The position numbers were made by a program, and so were the translations under genes. Below, piece after piece: positions 50,301-63,000 of a stretch of DNA of 64,000 nt; the stretch's first letter is position 1, and each line of letters opens with the position of its first letter. The DNA lies in NCBI GenBank assembly GCA_013399695.1, contig VXAU01002498.1:310001-374000 (forward strand), read 5' to 3'. The notes under the pieces were generated by a model. It ran no database searches. It was not told the origin of the DNA and saw nothing but the letters and a program-made list of their open reading frames with translations. The DNA comes from Formicarius rufipectus. Its lineage: Eukaryota > Chordata > Aves > Passeriformes > Formicariidae.

Positions 50301-53300
50301 GGGGTTCTCCTTGTACCAGAGCTCCTTTGGAGTCATTCCCTTGGGACAGTTCCTTAAAAAGTGCAGGAATGGGCTTCTCCATTAAGAATAAAGATAAGTC
50401 CAAAGTGCACTTTCATGACTCAGTTTGGGGATTTATCCCTCTCTTCTGTATTGATGAAAAGTCTCTTCTATTTCAGATGAAATATATTTGTATTCACAGT
50501 ACTGAGTTCTCAGCTCATAAGGATATTTGCATTCTGAAGAGAAGCTGATTTTGCTCTAATTCCACTCGTTTCACATATTTTTTTAGTTGTAAGGAGTAGA
50601 AGACTTCTTTAGATGAGAGGATCATTATTGAGAGAAAGGAGCTTAATATTCTTCTTCTGTTTCCTACCTATGGTATGGTGGGAAGATGAAAGTTAATCTC
50701 CAGCCACTCCATTTCCTTTCAAAGAGGGAAAAGTCAGTGAAGCATCATTTGTGCTTGTGAGCCCCACTGGAAAAAGTAGGCGAAGCACCAGATTCCTTCA
50801 CTTGCTGAAGTTTTCCCAATTAGTTTCAGTTTTGCACCTATTTATTCAAGAGCATCTGACTGTGCCTGGCTTGTTCTGTCTGCCAGACCCACGGTTCTGA
50901 AGTCACTCCTATTCTGTACTGCTGCTGGAGGTGCTCAGGGGCATTTGAGGAGCTGCATTTTTCTCAGAGCAGCAGAAAGACCACAGCAAACGTGCAGAAG
51001 CTTTTCTTCTGGTAACCCCTCTGGGAGCACTGGTGTTGTGGAGGTAGGGCAGACTCCACACCTGAGCTCTCCTACACGTGCTCTCAGCCCTCCAGACCTG
51101 CAGCTTCTGCTGCTCAGGCAGGATTTTCTGAAGACACTTCGGGCAGCATCGTCTTGTTCATCCTGTGTTTTAGGGCAGGAGGGATGTTCCTCATTTTGCT
51201 GTGCTGCCTGTGTGTGCTTAGAGTAACTGCAAGAAATTGTGGACTTCAGTAATTCCTTTCCCAAGTCAAAGAATTCAATTAATTCTTTAGGGATTATACA
51301 AAACTCACACTCCATAGTCCTCTGCTTCTGATGCCCTAAACTCAGAAACCTTAAACTCAGGTTTAGCTATGGTCAGGTTGGCTACAATTAGCTGTGAACA
51401 AAATCTGACAGGCCCCCTGTGATGCCAACTTGCATATTAATTCTTGAAGGCTTCTGGCATTCCAGCAGCCATCAAGTTCCTCTGCTGCCCTTATACCTTA
51501 AACCCAACCCTAAACTAGCTCTGCAAAGAGTATTGAGCTTGTTTGCTACTTCTTCCAAAATTGTTCCCAGTTGGGTTAAACACACTATTTTGATCCCCAG
51601 GTCTAATAAAGCCATTTTTTAGTGACTCAGGCCACTGACTTTAGTGAAACCGACCCCCAGTCACTGGCAGGGCTGTGCTCATTTGCAGTTTCCCAGCCAC
51701 CCAGAGGACACTTCTGTTTCTCCTGCGGGCTGTGCTTGGTTCATCTCCGGGTTAATGAAGATGCATTGGCAGCACTGAGTGTGCTGCCAGTCTGGAGGGG
51801 CTCTGCAGCTCCTTGCCTGGCACTGAGCTACCCCTCAGGGGTAGGGGCAGCTCCTCTGTAGCTCCAGGAACAGCCTGAAGATCCCAGTACAGTGGCTATG
51901 TAGATTTGTCCCTCGTGCTCTAATTCTGAATATGTGAAAGGGTCAGGAAGTTAAAGACTGCTGTTGGGTTTGGTGTGTCAAACCACCTTCCATAAAATAT
52001 ACACTGGTGGGCAAATACCAGTAAAATCCCAGACGTCAGACGTGTAAATCTGTGCAGGAGAGGGAGTGTCACCTCAGTAGCATTAGATTATTACTGTTAT
52101 GGTTGTATCTCTCTGTGCCATTTACCTATTCTTGGGTTTGAGAGGGTTTTTTTTTCCCCCTTGTCTAGTCTTTACTGTCACCTTATTTGATTTTGTGTCT
52201 CTTTTATAATTGAGTACCCATGAGCTACTTTTGTCAATTGCTGTATGAAATATTAAGGGGAAAATTCCTGTAATACAAGAAGGTGGATACAGGAACAGAT
52301 ACTCTTTATTGTAAGAAAAGAGTGGTGTGGGAACAGGGTTGCCTGTTTGGGTTAACTAAGATCTCCTTTCTGTAAAATTATAATGCAGTCAGGGTAAATA
52401 TTAGTTTTATAACTGATTGACATAGAGGTGAGGCTTTCCACAAGGCTTTGTCTCAGGCAGCAACAACAGCATGAAATTCTCCAGGCATTCAAGTTGTTTT
52501 GTGTATGCAGGGGCTTTACAAGAGAGCTCTCTGGTGAAAAGCTTGCCCTGTTCCTGGGGTTCTTTTCATAGCAAATCTGACCCGTTCATTACTGCAAATG
52601 GCTCTGGGAGGACTCTGTGCTCCAGTGAGTAAGGAGTAGGACTTTGACAACAAGCTGCTGAATGCAGATTTCTGTGCTGATTTGTTCTGTAGGTCATTGT
52701 TCATGGGAAGCTGTTGACTAGGATTTTATTTTGGCTCTTTTTTTTTTTCCCCAAAAAAACCCTATATGCTTTTTATACATTTAAAAAGTGATTTTATTTT
52801 TTTTGTTTATGTCAAGATAGTTATCTCATTCTGCTTCCTCCCAGTTGATTTTCTTCTTATGTACCTCTTATTCTTCCTTCAACTTGGGTTCTGGCACTGG
52901 ATTTTGGATAGTCTGTATTTTGTATCCAGTAAGGCCCATTCATCTTTGCTTTATTTTCTACCTGCCTTTTTTCTAATTGCTTTTGTGGTTAAGTGAAAAC
53001 TGTTAACAGCAGTTCTAATATGAGTGGCGATTTCTGTTAACCTTACAAACCTCAACTTGCATGTGCTTCAAAAAGCAAGCTGAGATGTCTCTTTTGAGGC
53101 TGTCAGTTTAGATACTTCTTGCCACTTAGATCAATCTTGAAGAAGCCCTCAGCAAAGATTTTTTTGGACACTGGGATTTTATGAAGATCTGTTATCCTTG
53201 GAGTCGGAATGGGATGGGACAAGAGAGTGCATGTGGAAGTTTGCTACAAAATGATGCTTTCAATGGGATGATATGTCCTCTGCTAGTGAGCCATGGGCTG

Positions 53301-56300
53301 TTCCTTACACTGGTGACTTCCACTGTCCATCAGGGCTCTCCAAGGGCATTACTAAAGGAGTAGAAAAGCTGGAGTTGTTTCTCTTGGCAGAGTAAATCAA
53401 TTCCCATGACTTTTGTCAGATCAATGCACTTTAAATGTGCAACTTATTGGATTTTTTAGTTTCCCATACTCTTGGCAGTCTCGGTATGTTATGTTAAAGT
53501 GTTTGACTCCAGGTGAGTCCAAGGGGTATGTGTATGCTCCCTGCTACTCTTCAGGAAATAACCTGTTCTTTTGAAACACCCATTGTGTCTCAAAAATAAT
53601 GGTTTGCTGGTACAGAGCAGTGTGGTATGGGGTGATATAAAACTTTGTTGAGTTTAATGCTTTTCACAGGAATTCAGGGGACTGCAACCACGCCTCCAAA
53701 AGCTGTTTTCATAAGCAAATACATTTAGGTAGTCAAATTAAAACAATTGCAATGTTTGTTGAAAGATGTGAAATATCTGATGGAAAGAAACGATAGAATA
53801 AAAATAAGGGGGCATTTTTGTTTTGCTTTACTATTAAGCAGTCTGTCTGACCTCTGGCTGAGAGAAAAAGAAGCAATTCCACTGCCAGAAAACTTATTTC
53901 ATTCACAAGTGGTGAAATGTCATTGCTGGGAAAATGCAGAAACTATTGCATGGGACAGGTTGTGGATGGCTTGCGTCGGGCAGTGATCCCAGGTGGCCCT
54001 CTCCATCCCCCAGCACCACAGCAGTGCTCGTGGAGGGGAGCAGCAATCTTGACATCTGTGTCAGCCACAGTCACAACAGCATCTGACAGACAGGTCACCC
54101 TCTGCAGGCCTGCAGCAAGTCCCTGCCATTTGAAAATTCTGGGGGTGATTTGGAACTGCTCAGCGCCCACCCCTTGATAGGCTGGCTGGTTATTAAGTTT
54201 AGCTGCAGACGTGCTTTGATTGAAGTATGTCAGCACTGAGCTGTGAGCTGCCCAAGGTTATGGTGGAGATAACCATCTCACAGGAATCAGTTTTCTTGGT
54301 GCTGCCACTGGCACTGACCTCTCTGCTCTGTCTGATTGCCCAAGGGGACCGGCCCTTGCCACTGCTGCAAACCCTGGGGCTCTTTACGAGGCTTTAGCCC
54401 CTGTAAACGCTCAGGCCGTGGCCTCTCTGCTTTCTTTTTTAAGGGGAGCAGAAGGAAATAATTAATTCTCTGCTTTTGCACTTGGTGTGTACACTGATCA
54501 TTAATGCTCTGGGCTCTTCTGGACTTGTGTTTAATGTTTCAGAGCAGCTTTTGTGCTGCACAGTTGCAGTTGTTTCGGGCAATGGTTGCACACATGCTAG
54601 AGCAAGCTTTGGTAGATGGTCCTTGAGGGGACCTGTCTGCTGTCCAGGATAAATTTGTAATCAGGCTATTTGTGTCAGAGCTGAATCTGGGCACTCCTGC
54701 TAGTGTCGATTGTCCCAGTCTGTTTCCCCTGAATGTGAATTTAGGTTGTTTCACACACAGTTCATGTGCCGAAATTTAAGCAAAGAAGAGGATGCCACTG
54801 TCACACAGGATACTGTGAAATGGGAAATGCTTCTGGTGTCAGGAATGGTGGAGAGTTGATGATCAAACATCAAGTGCAGCTGCAACCCTGTCCTCTTCAC
54901 TGCATTTCTGTAACCAGCAAGATATATAAAGAAGCAATATCCACATTCTCCAAGTAGACTAAGTAATAATTCTTCATTTTTTTCAAAGCATATATACTGT
55001 GATCATTAAAGCCAAAGCCACTGAGAGTGCTTGACCTGTGAACTGACTCAATTGAATAAGCCACTGACTTATTTCTCACAAAGCCAAAATATACAATTGC
55101 AGATGTTGAGTGCTCAAGCAAGCTACAATGGAAATGAGAAAGGGCTTCCTTTCCAGTACTCTTCAGAATCAGAATTGGGCATTTACTGTTGACACTGACC
55201 TAGGTGGTTGGCTTTGTGTGTTTCTCACTAAGTTTTCTGTGATGCACCAGTTTTCTTCTTTTACAGCTCATCACTTCTCCACAATCATTCCGTGCAGTTT
55301 GAAACATCAGAGACTATATCACCACCCAAGGAAGTTTTAGCATCTTTACAAAAACCTCCACCAAACTTTATTAGAAACTTAGTGTATCCAGTGCCCTTCT
55401 GCCACATGAGAATTTCAGGCTTAGAGAACCTTTTTCTGCTTGCTCTGATTACTAGCTTCATTATTATTATTTAGGCAATTTCAGAAAAACATACGGTTCT
55501 ATACAAAGTGACAGGAGACAGTGGAATTACATAATTAGAAATCTGAATCAGTTCTTGGATGGACAAGGAATTTTTGCAGTAGTTAAGAAGTGAAGTTTTT
55601 AGTTCATTATTAAATTCAGCTGTGCCATATAAAGGAACAGATTGCTGACATCTATCCAGTAAAATAAACACCCATTTTTCATGGCAGTTGTGGATTGATG
55701 CACCATGAAATCTTCTAACAGTCCACATCTAAAAGCATGGAACCATAAATTGTTCTATTGACACTTCTAGTAGCAGTTTTACAGATGCACTTAAACTGCC
55801 ACAAGTAAAATTTTAATTGCCTAATTTTGTGGAAATTGTGGACCCAGATCCAGGCATCTACATCTGCAGAGTGGTATTTGGAAAAAAGAACTTAGACTTC
55901 ATTCTGTAAGATCGAGAGCAGTGTGAATTTGAGTGCTCTGCAGCTCCTAAGTCAACAAAATTACAAATCATTGAAATTCCTGGGAGTGAAGGCCACTGAG
56001 CTTGGGGAAAAGATGTCTGAGGGAGTGAGTGGGGAATTACAGTTCGATCTTCCTTGGCTTGCTTGAAATCCTAGCTGAATAACTTTGCACCCATGGTCAT
56101 GCCTTTAGGCACTGATAGTGTGTGTTTCCTGCCAAAATTGATCAGAGGAAGAGGGAAGCTCCTCCCAGATGGATGTCTTAGAAACTCATTTCCCAGGTCC
56201 ATAAGACGATTTTACAAAGCAATTGTTCAGTCGTCTTGTGTCATAGTGATTTCCAATAATTCATAATCCATTGTACATGGAAAGCAACCGCTTCACTTCA

Positions 56301-56747
56301 GACAGTTAATCAAGGTTGCAAACAAACCCTCACCAAGAAGGTTTTGTCTTCCTTTCCCCCCTTCTCCCCACTACCTCATCTTGCTTTGCACTATCACGTT
56401 TCAAAGGATGTGGTACATTACCAGCTTTGCAGTCCCTTTGTGTGGGGCTCCTCTGAACCCATGTGGACACTCAGAGATTGTGTTGGGAATGCTTTCCTCA
56501 ACACTTAGACCTAAATGTTTTCATTTTCCAGGGCATCCACTAGAATAGCTTTCCCTTGGAGGAGTGTCTGGTTATTTGTGCTTGAAGCAAAAGTTAGTGA
56601 GAAGTCTATTGACCCTTTAAGACACCAATATTCAGCTATTTGCTTGTTGTTCTTTACTTGATAAATTACTAATTTAGGGTGAAATCATACTCTTTAGTGG
56701 CTCCCTGTTCATAAATCACAATCTGACATTTTTCCTCTAGGGGAAGA
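44337..56747. other. Long non-coding sequence
   Basis: AT-rich with GC-richer patches at about 50930-51230, 51640-51850 and 53950-54430. Open frames in those patches (50935-51315 minus, 53943-54236 minus, 53917-54177 plus) have no recognised domain. Minus frames in 48049-48805 are peptide-like by eye but match no family I know. A weak exon-like segment lies at 50022-50125, between an acceptor-like TTTCCCCACAG and the donor-like CTG|GTAAGG. No CR1 copy, RNA gene or long simple repeat is evident. Confidence 0.5.
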
Positions 56748-56865
56748 TTGCTGTTTGCAGTATGCTCTGCCACCAGAACAGATGACAATATTAGTTTATC
56801 AGGAGAAACCTATGTTTTAAAAATAAATTCTGATACAATAAATTCCCAGCTCTCTGTATTGCTGC

Positions 56866-56881
56866 TTTTTTTTTTTTTTTT
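56866..56881 (+). repeat. Poly-T run (16 T), possible splice polypyrimidine tract
   Basis: T16 followed directly by ATTGCCAG at 56882-56889. On the plus strand this has the form of a strong 3' splice site for the candidate exon that starts at 56890. It may also be a plain homopolymer. Confidence 0.8.
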
Positions 56882-56889
56882 ATTGCCAG

Positions 56890-57021
56890 ATTGTCTCCGT
56901 GATCTTGAGTTCAAAAGACTTTTTGTAGAAAGCACAGAAATCCAAAATGGAGTGTATGATCAAGTGGACAGAAAGGGGTTAGCAGTGTTTCGATTTGACA
57001 ATGGTTTGACAGCCTGTACAG
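56890..57021 (+). CDS. Possible internal coding exon, protein not recognised
   Basis: A 132-bp segment with no stop in one frame. It is preceded by T16 and ATTGCCAG (acceptor-like) and followed by ACAG|GTATTA (weak donor). The acceptor-completed codon plus 43 full codons and one extra base give a symmetrical phase 1-1 exon. The product starts CLRDLEFKRLFVESTEIQNG, continues VYDQVDRKG and ends LAVFRFDNGLTACT. It is mixed in composition, neither low-complexity nor strongly hydrophobic. I do not recognise the family; the KGLAVFRFDNGLTACTG part loosely recalls a MORN-like repeat, but too weakly to call. If the donor is not used, the frame runs to a stop at 57045 with AATAAA at 57085-57090, so a last exon is an alternative. 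It may also be a chance frame. No sister exon was found in the window. Confidence 0.25.
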
Positions 57022-60000
57022 GTATTATAGCGGATTATTTATGCTGATGAGAAATCACACACTGCTTTCAATTAAGCAGCATTTAATAAAGAGTAAGATT
57101 TACTAAAACTAGAATCCAGCATTTTCAATAATCTGTAAAGCTGGTCTTGTTTTAAATTGCTAACACAGTACTTGAGGGTAGATTTTTAAAGATGTTTTAA
57201 GCTCTTGACTCTTGCAGAACTGGAAGTTTATTTTGTGTTTCGGTGTCTGGCCTTTCTAATGAAGGTACAAGGCAGTCTGAACTAGTGTTAAGGTCCTTAC
57301 ATATGTAACCTGCAATTTCTCCTTGCAGGAAGAGTGAGGCAGAGAAACTATAGGGTTTGCAGAAATGAAAATCTCCCTCTCAAGCTCTTTTATTTCACCA
57401 CAGGATGCCCAGCCTACCTTGCTGCTGCCGAGACAGTGACCAGCTGCTCAGCCTGTGTTTTTTCTGGGCTGTTGGTGTCAATACCTCTGTGTGAGTGGCA
57501 GTGGAAGAAGCTTCTTTCCCTGCTCCCCCATGCAATGTGCTTCCTGTCTGAGGCTGGGTTTATCTCTCTTCCCTTTGGCTTCCACCTCACCAGAGGGGCT
57601 GGGGGGTTGTGAGTGTTGACTCACCCTTCCAAGGGAGCTGAGGTGGGCACCTGTCCCAGGCAGGAGCAAGAGCCTTCAGGGAGGGAGGTGCAATGCACCG
57701 AGTCTCCTCCGTGCTCCCACACGGAGCTGGGCTGCCATGTGACACCAAAGCTTTGAGCAAGCAGAGAGGGGCCTTGGGATGAGCCCCTGACTGTACTGCG
57801 GGGCCTTGCCTCCTCTTTCTTCGTGGTAAAACAAGAGCAGTGGAAGAAGCAGTACTCAGGGCTTCCTTCTGAGCAGGTTCTCATTTTCCCAAACATTGCT
57901 CTGGAGAAAGTTAGAAATCAACAACTAAAAATCAGGGAGGAAGGGAGAAGGGCAGGAGAGGATGCTCAACTCCAGCTCTGCTCCTGGCACCAGCAACTCT
58001 CGTGTCCATTCTTTCCCTTGCTGCCCTTTTCCCTATCTGCCAGCCACTGTCAGAGCTCTGTTACTCCTCTGCCATTACAAATGGTGCTGCTGATAGGCTT
58101 GTATGCAAATGTGTCTTCCCTGTGTGCATCAGGTCAAGGGACACTTGGAGAAGGTGCCCCTTGTAGTCTGGGATTGACTGGGGCTGGGCAGCCACAGCAG
58201 CAGTGCTGGGCTGTTCAGTCATGCTAAACACATTTAAAAAGGCAAAACTCACAGGTTCTTTTGTATTCCAACAGAGTGCTGCTGGCATAAGAACATTGTT
58301 CCCATGGGTCTGGAAATGTCTTTACATCCGTAATGTGTCTTTACTTCAGAGAAAACAGGCATGTGCAATTAATTCTTATACGTACGCTATTTGAGACTAT
58401 TTGAAATTATGTGTGTCTGTGTGCAAGGCAATTAATTCCCATTCTTCAGAAGTAAGAGAGCGAGGGAGATTTTTTTCTCTTTTTCCTTTTTGCAGTGGCA
58501 GGGTAAGGATTCAGACTTAGGGGGTTTTTTTCCCCCCAGTTCTGAGCTGTTGCTTCCAGATCATGCTGCTTGGTAAACTAAGTCATCATACCGAGGAGCT
58601 CCAAGCAATAAGAAATGCATGATCAAGAAAGATGTATTTTAATGATTATCAGTATGCAGCACAAATCAAGGAAAATCTAACAGCAATTTCTGATTTAGCC
58701 CATAATGAATTTAAGATAATTCACTTATTTCTGGGAGAAAAATGGTCTTTCTGAAGGATGCTGTCATGATAAGAGCAATAAGAAATGGTTATCTCTTGGA
58801 ACTGAGGCTTGTGCTCCAGTGCCAGTTGCCTCATGAAATTAGTTTGCAGTGTACTTAATGTACACTGGGTTTGGTTCTCTCTCTGGTGCCTGTTTAAAAT
58901 GTCCCTCGGGATAAGAACTTAAGTGCATAGCTTTAGGCTTTGCAAATTTTATTCACCGTCTAGAACCCTCTCAGTGTTCAAGTAGGCAGGGGTATAACCT
59001 CTGTCAAAAGGAAATACAGGCAAAAGAGGAGAAGGAAGACCAAGTGACAGTCTCTTCTTTGTGCAGTATCGTCTTTAACTTCGCTTCCAAAAATAATTTT
59101 AGCTCCTCAGAAACAAGGTTAATGCACACAGGCAGTTCGATACAATTGCTGTTCTTTCCCACTCATGATGTAACTCATAAAAATGTCTTGCACCACTTAT
59201 GCAGAGTGTGTTCTACTTGACATAAAAAGGTGGAAAGAAGTTGTTTCATGAAGACTGTAGCATGGTCCTCTGGGAGTCATGAAACTCAATTTTCCCTGAG
59301 CATAATTAATATCTTTCCCATTATGAACTCGGGGAAGGTCCATGTAGCCTGAAATGGCAGCAAACTAATCATCAGAAGAGACACAGGGCTGAGAGAATCA
59401 TATGCTGGATATTCATTTAGGAAATGAACTTGAGGGGAAATCAGAGAGAGGCACTAACATCAGGCTTTATGGCTGTGCCCTGCCATCTCTACAAACAAAA
59501 GAGGGGACTTTTCACTGACCTCCAGCAGTTGTTATGCAGTGGAGTGGGTTGTTTCAGCAGCACCACTGTCACATCCTGATTGCACACAAGGGGCCAAATC
59601 ATTCCTTGATGCAATCCCCCTCACTTTACTGAAGCAGGACCATAGCTGAATTTGGCTCATGCTTTCTGTGAATTGCAGCTTTTTACCAGAGATAGAGCTA
59701 TTAGAAGGAGAGGTCAACACAACATTTTCATTCCCCATGAATTTTTTTTTCTCCATAATTATAGACCTTGACATTTATCACCAGGTAGCTGTGCCCATAT
59801 TCTTGCCAAAGCTTTCAAGACCATACATTACTGGTGTCTGAGTGGGGATGAGCATGATCTGGAGCAGCTGGGTATTCCAGGAGAGGGATTTTACTGCTAG
59901 GAACAGTAACAAAAGAGAGAAGTGACCAAATGGGCCAGATGTGTTCTGCATTCTCTTTGTGTGATGTTGTGGGGTGACAAAACGGTGCATGCCTGTGTGT

Positions 60001-63000
60001 GAAACCTTGATTAGCAAACTCAAGTGACCGGTGTAGTTCCAGGGAGGAGGTATTTCTTGATCACCTACCAGAAAGATGAGGAGATTAAAAACATGTTTTA
60101 TTCCTGGGCAGAGGAGCAAAAGGCCACCCTGGATCAAGAGTTTCTGCCAGGATGTTCTGAATCACTGAGGCTTTTCCTTTTCTTTCCCAGTAAGTCTCTC
60201 TCCTGTTCAACTTAAGTATCACATTCACTTTCCCAACAGTCAGAACAGAGCTGGATGTTCTTCTCTAGAGTTGAGTGCAGTGGAACAGCACTACACCTGC
60301 CAGGCTGGGTCTCGTCTGCTGTCCCTTGGACATGTCTCCTTGTCAGTTTCCACTTTTATTAGTTTTTTGCTCAGGAACATTGAACAAAGCCTTCTTCTAT
60401 GTTCCAACAAAGTAAGTTCTCTAAAGTGATTTTAAACTTATGTCTGATGTCTTCAACTATTAGACTTGTTTTTTTCTATAAGAGTCTCTTTTCTATGCTA
60501 TTCTGGATGAACCAGTTCAGACTTCTTCAGGGATCTCACCCTGCTGTTATCTCTGAGCAAGCGCATGGGAGCTACGTGATGAGCCGGACACAGTTGAACC
60601 ACCATGGGGAGCTCCCCAAACCCTGAGAGTCAGGTCAATAATACACAATGTGTTTACTGGTGAAGTGAGAAATCAAGGCCTTCTCTGTGTTTCCTGAATG
60701 AGCTTCTGAAATGTTTTCCTCCTGGGAAGGAGGTTGACCTGTGACTAAAAGTGCTCTGAGGCAACAGCCTGAAAGAGCCTGTGGCCTGACATTAGCTCTG
60801 CTGTAGGAGTCAGGAGCTCATCACGCAAGGGGAGCTTTGGGAGGGCAAACAAGACAGGAGGCTGGCATGGAAGTATGTGGTATTCCTCTCGTTATAGCCA
60901 CCTCTCTCTTCTACAAGTTCATTTTCTGGTTGCCATAGGCAACAAACTTGTGAAGTGTCAAAACTTTGATAAGTTGTACCATCTCAGTGTGGCACAGGAT
61001 ACTAAACATTCACATTTCCCGTGGAAGCCTAGAGAGTTCATCATGTTTTAATTCTGACTGGCTTCACAAATTAGGACCAAGTCCTTCATTTACCAGTTAT
61101 CTGCACTTGTCTGGCAGTGATCAAGTCCACTGGTGTTATCCTATTTGTATAGGTCAACAGCATTAATTGGTTTTCATGCATCTTGTATATTAAGCATGCA
61201 AAGCGTGGACTCTCTTGCCAAGAATAGAGGCAGAAGCAAATTAAAGAGTGCTTATGTTGGGGTAATCATAAGATGCTTCCAGGTAATTTTAATAAATTAG
61301 TTGTTCAAGTCACTCAGATACCACTAAATTAATATGTCTAGAGCAATGTGCTGTATTTTCTATCAATCATTTTTTTATTCTTCTTAATTACATTTCCCCC
61401 ACTTTAGCTGTTGCCTTCTAGCTGTGGAACTGCTGTACTTTAGCTGCAGTAGGTACAAAGATTAGAATACAAACAGTGCATTTAGCTCTCAGCAGGAGAC
61501 TGAGCTTAAAAATGGTTCAGTGAGTGAGTGTACAACAATGTTAAATGTGGAGTGTACCACAGATTGAGAAGTGGTTCTGGAAATCCTGTTCAGCTAATGC
61601 ATGAGGAACATACCCAGGGCTAAAGAGTATGCTGAGATACTAGAAAAGACAGCCCCGAATACCTACATGGCTATTTTTGTATAGATAATGGAGGTCACTT
61701 GGCTTTTACTAAACATCAGAGTTGAAAATTTTTAATAGGTTACTTTCAACCTAGAAGAGACTTCCTTCTCTGCACAGTGGTATTATTGGAAGTCCTTACA
61801 GCTAAAGAAGCCATGGGAAATGTCACTTGCATCTTCAAAGGCCATTTTTCCCTTTCCCTGCTGCTGATATGTCAAGAGCAATTCTAGTGAAGTCCAACCA
61901 GTTAGACTGGCAAAGAACCAGTCCAGACCATCCCTTCAGAATATAAGGCCCTGATCCTGCAAATCTGTCCTGTCTTCACAGGCAGCTTCTGAGATTCTGT
62001 GCAGGTTTACAAGTTACCTGCACTGTGCTCTTTACCAAATGATCTTCTTCAGTAACATCTCAGCATGCTTAAGTGCTGGAACACGGGTTTTCAGGCTAGT
62101 GAAACAGGAGGTTCAGCAGAGAATGCTGAACCATATTGAACACACTAACACAACTTTATTAGCTTAATCTTACTTCTGGAGACAATGATTTGGCAGGGCA
62201 TATGCAGAGAGATTTGGAAAAAAACTGGGAATTCAGTGCAGAAGCCCTGGCTTACAGCCATGGCTCGTCCAAGCCTGAGGTTGGAATATATTTTCTTTGG
62301 ATGTATTCCAAAGGGAGGGGGATGTCTGATGTATTGGCAAAAGGGGATGTAAAAGCACAAAAATTGCAAAATTGGCAGAAATCTGCTGAAGATATGAGTG
62401 AGAGAATCATTCTTAACTGGCACCAATAAAATCTTTATGATGAAATAGCTATATTTAGATTTCTTCCTATTTCTCCATGCATTTTCTGGATGTGGGTTTT
62501 CCCCCCTCTGAAATTTTACATGTTTTTAATAGGTAGGGATGTTAACACTGGGCTAGTGCATCCTTTAAAACTAAACCTACATGTTGGATGAGATACAGCA
62601 AGTGTCCTAGTTTTTATTGTTTATGCATGATGTCAACCACAGTGTTGCCTGGGCATTAAGGTCCAGCCCTACAGCCTGGATTAACTGTGTGCATTTTCTA
62701 ATTCACTGTGTATTTACATATGTCCTGTTGGATAGTACATATCTAACCGAATTGTTTTGTTCATGTATTAATAACCTGGCTAAAGATAAGATACATAAAC
62801 TGTAGCAATTTCTGTTCTTAAGAGAGTCCTGTTTAACAATGTTTCACTTGCATCTGTTTAATACAAGTGTTATGTTGTCAATTGGATTGTATGATGGATA
62901 TTTAGGGGAAACACCAACCTAGATTTAGTCAAAGTGCATCTTGAGTTTGAGAGGTTTTGCTCCTTTTCCTCTTACATTTTATCCTGTTTTCCAGTGTATT

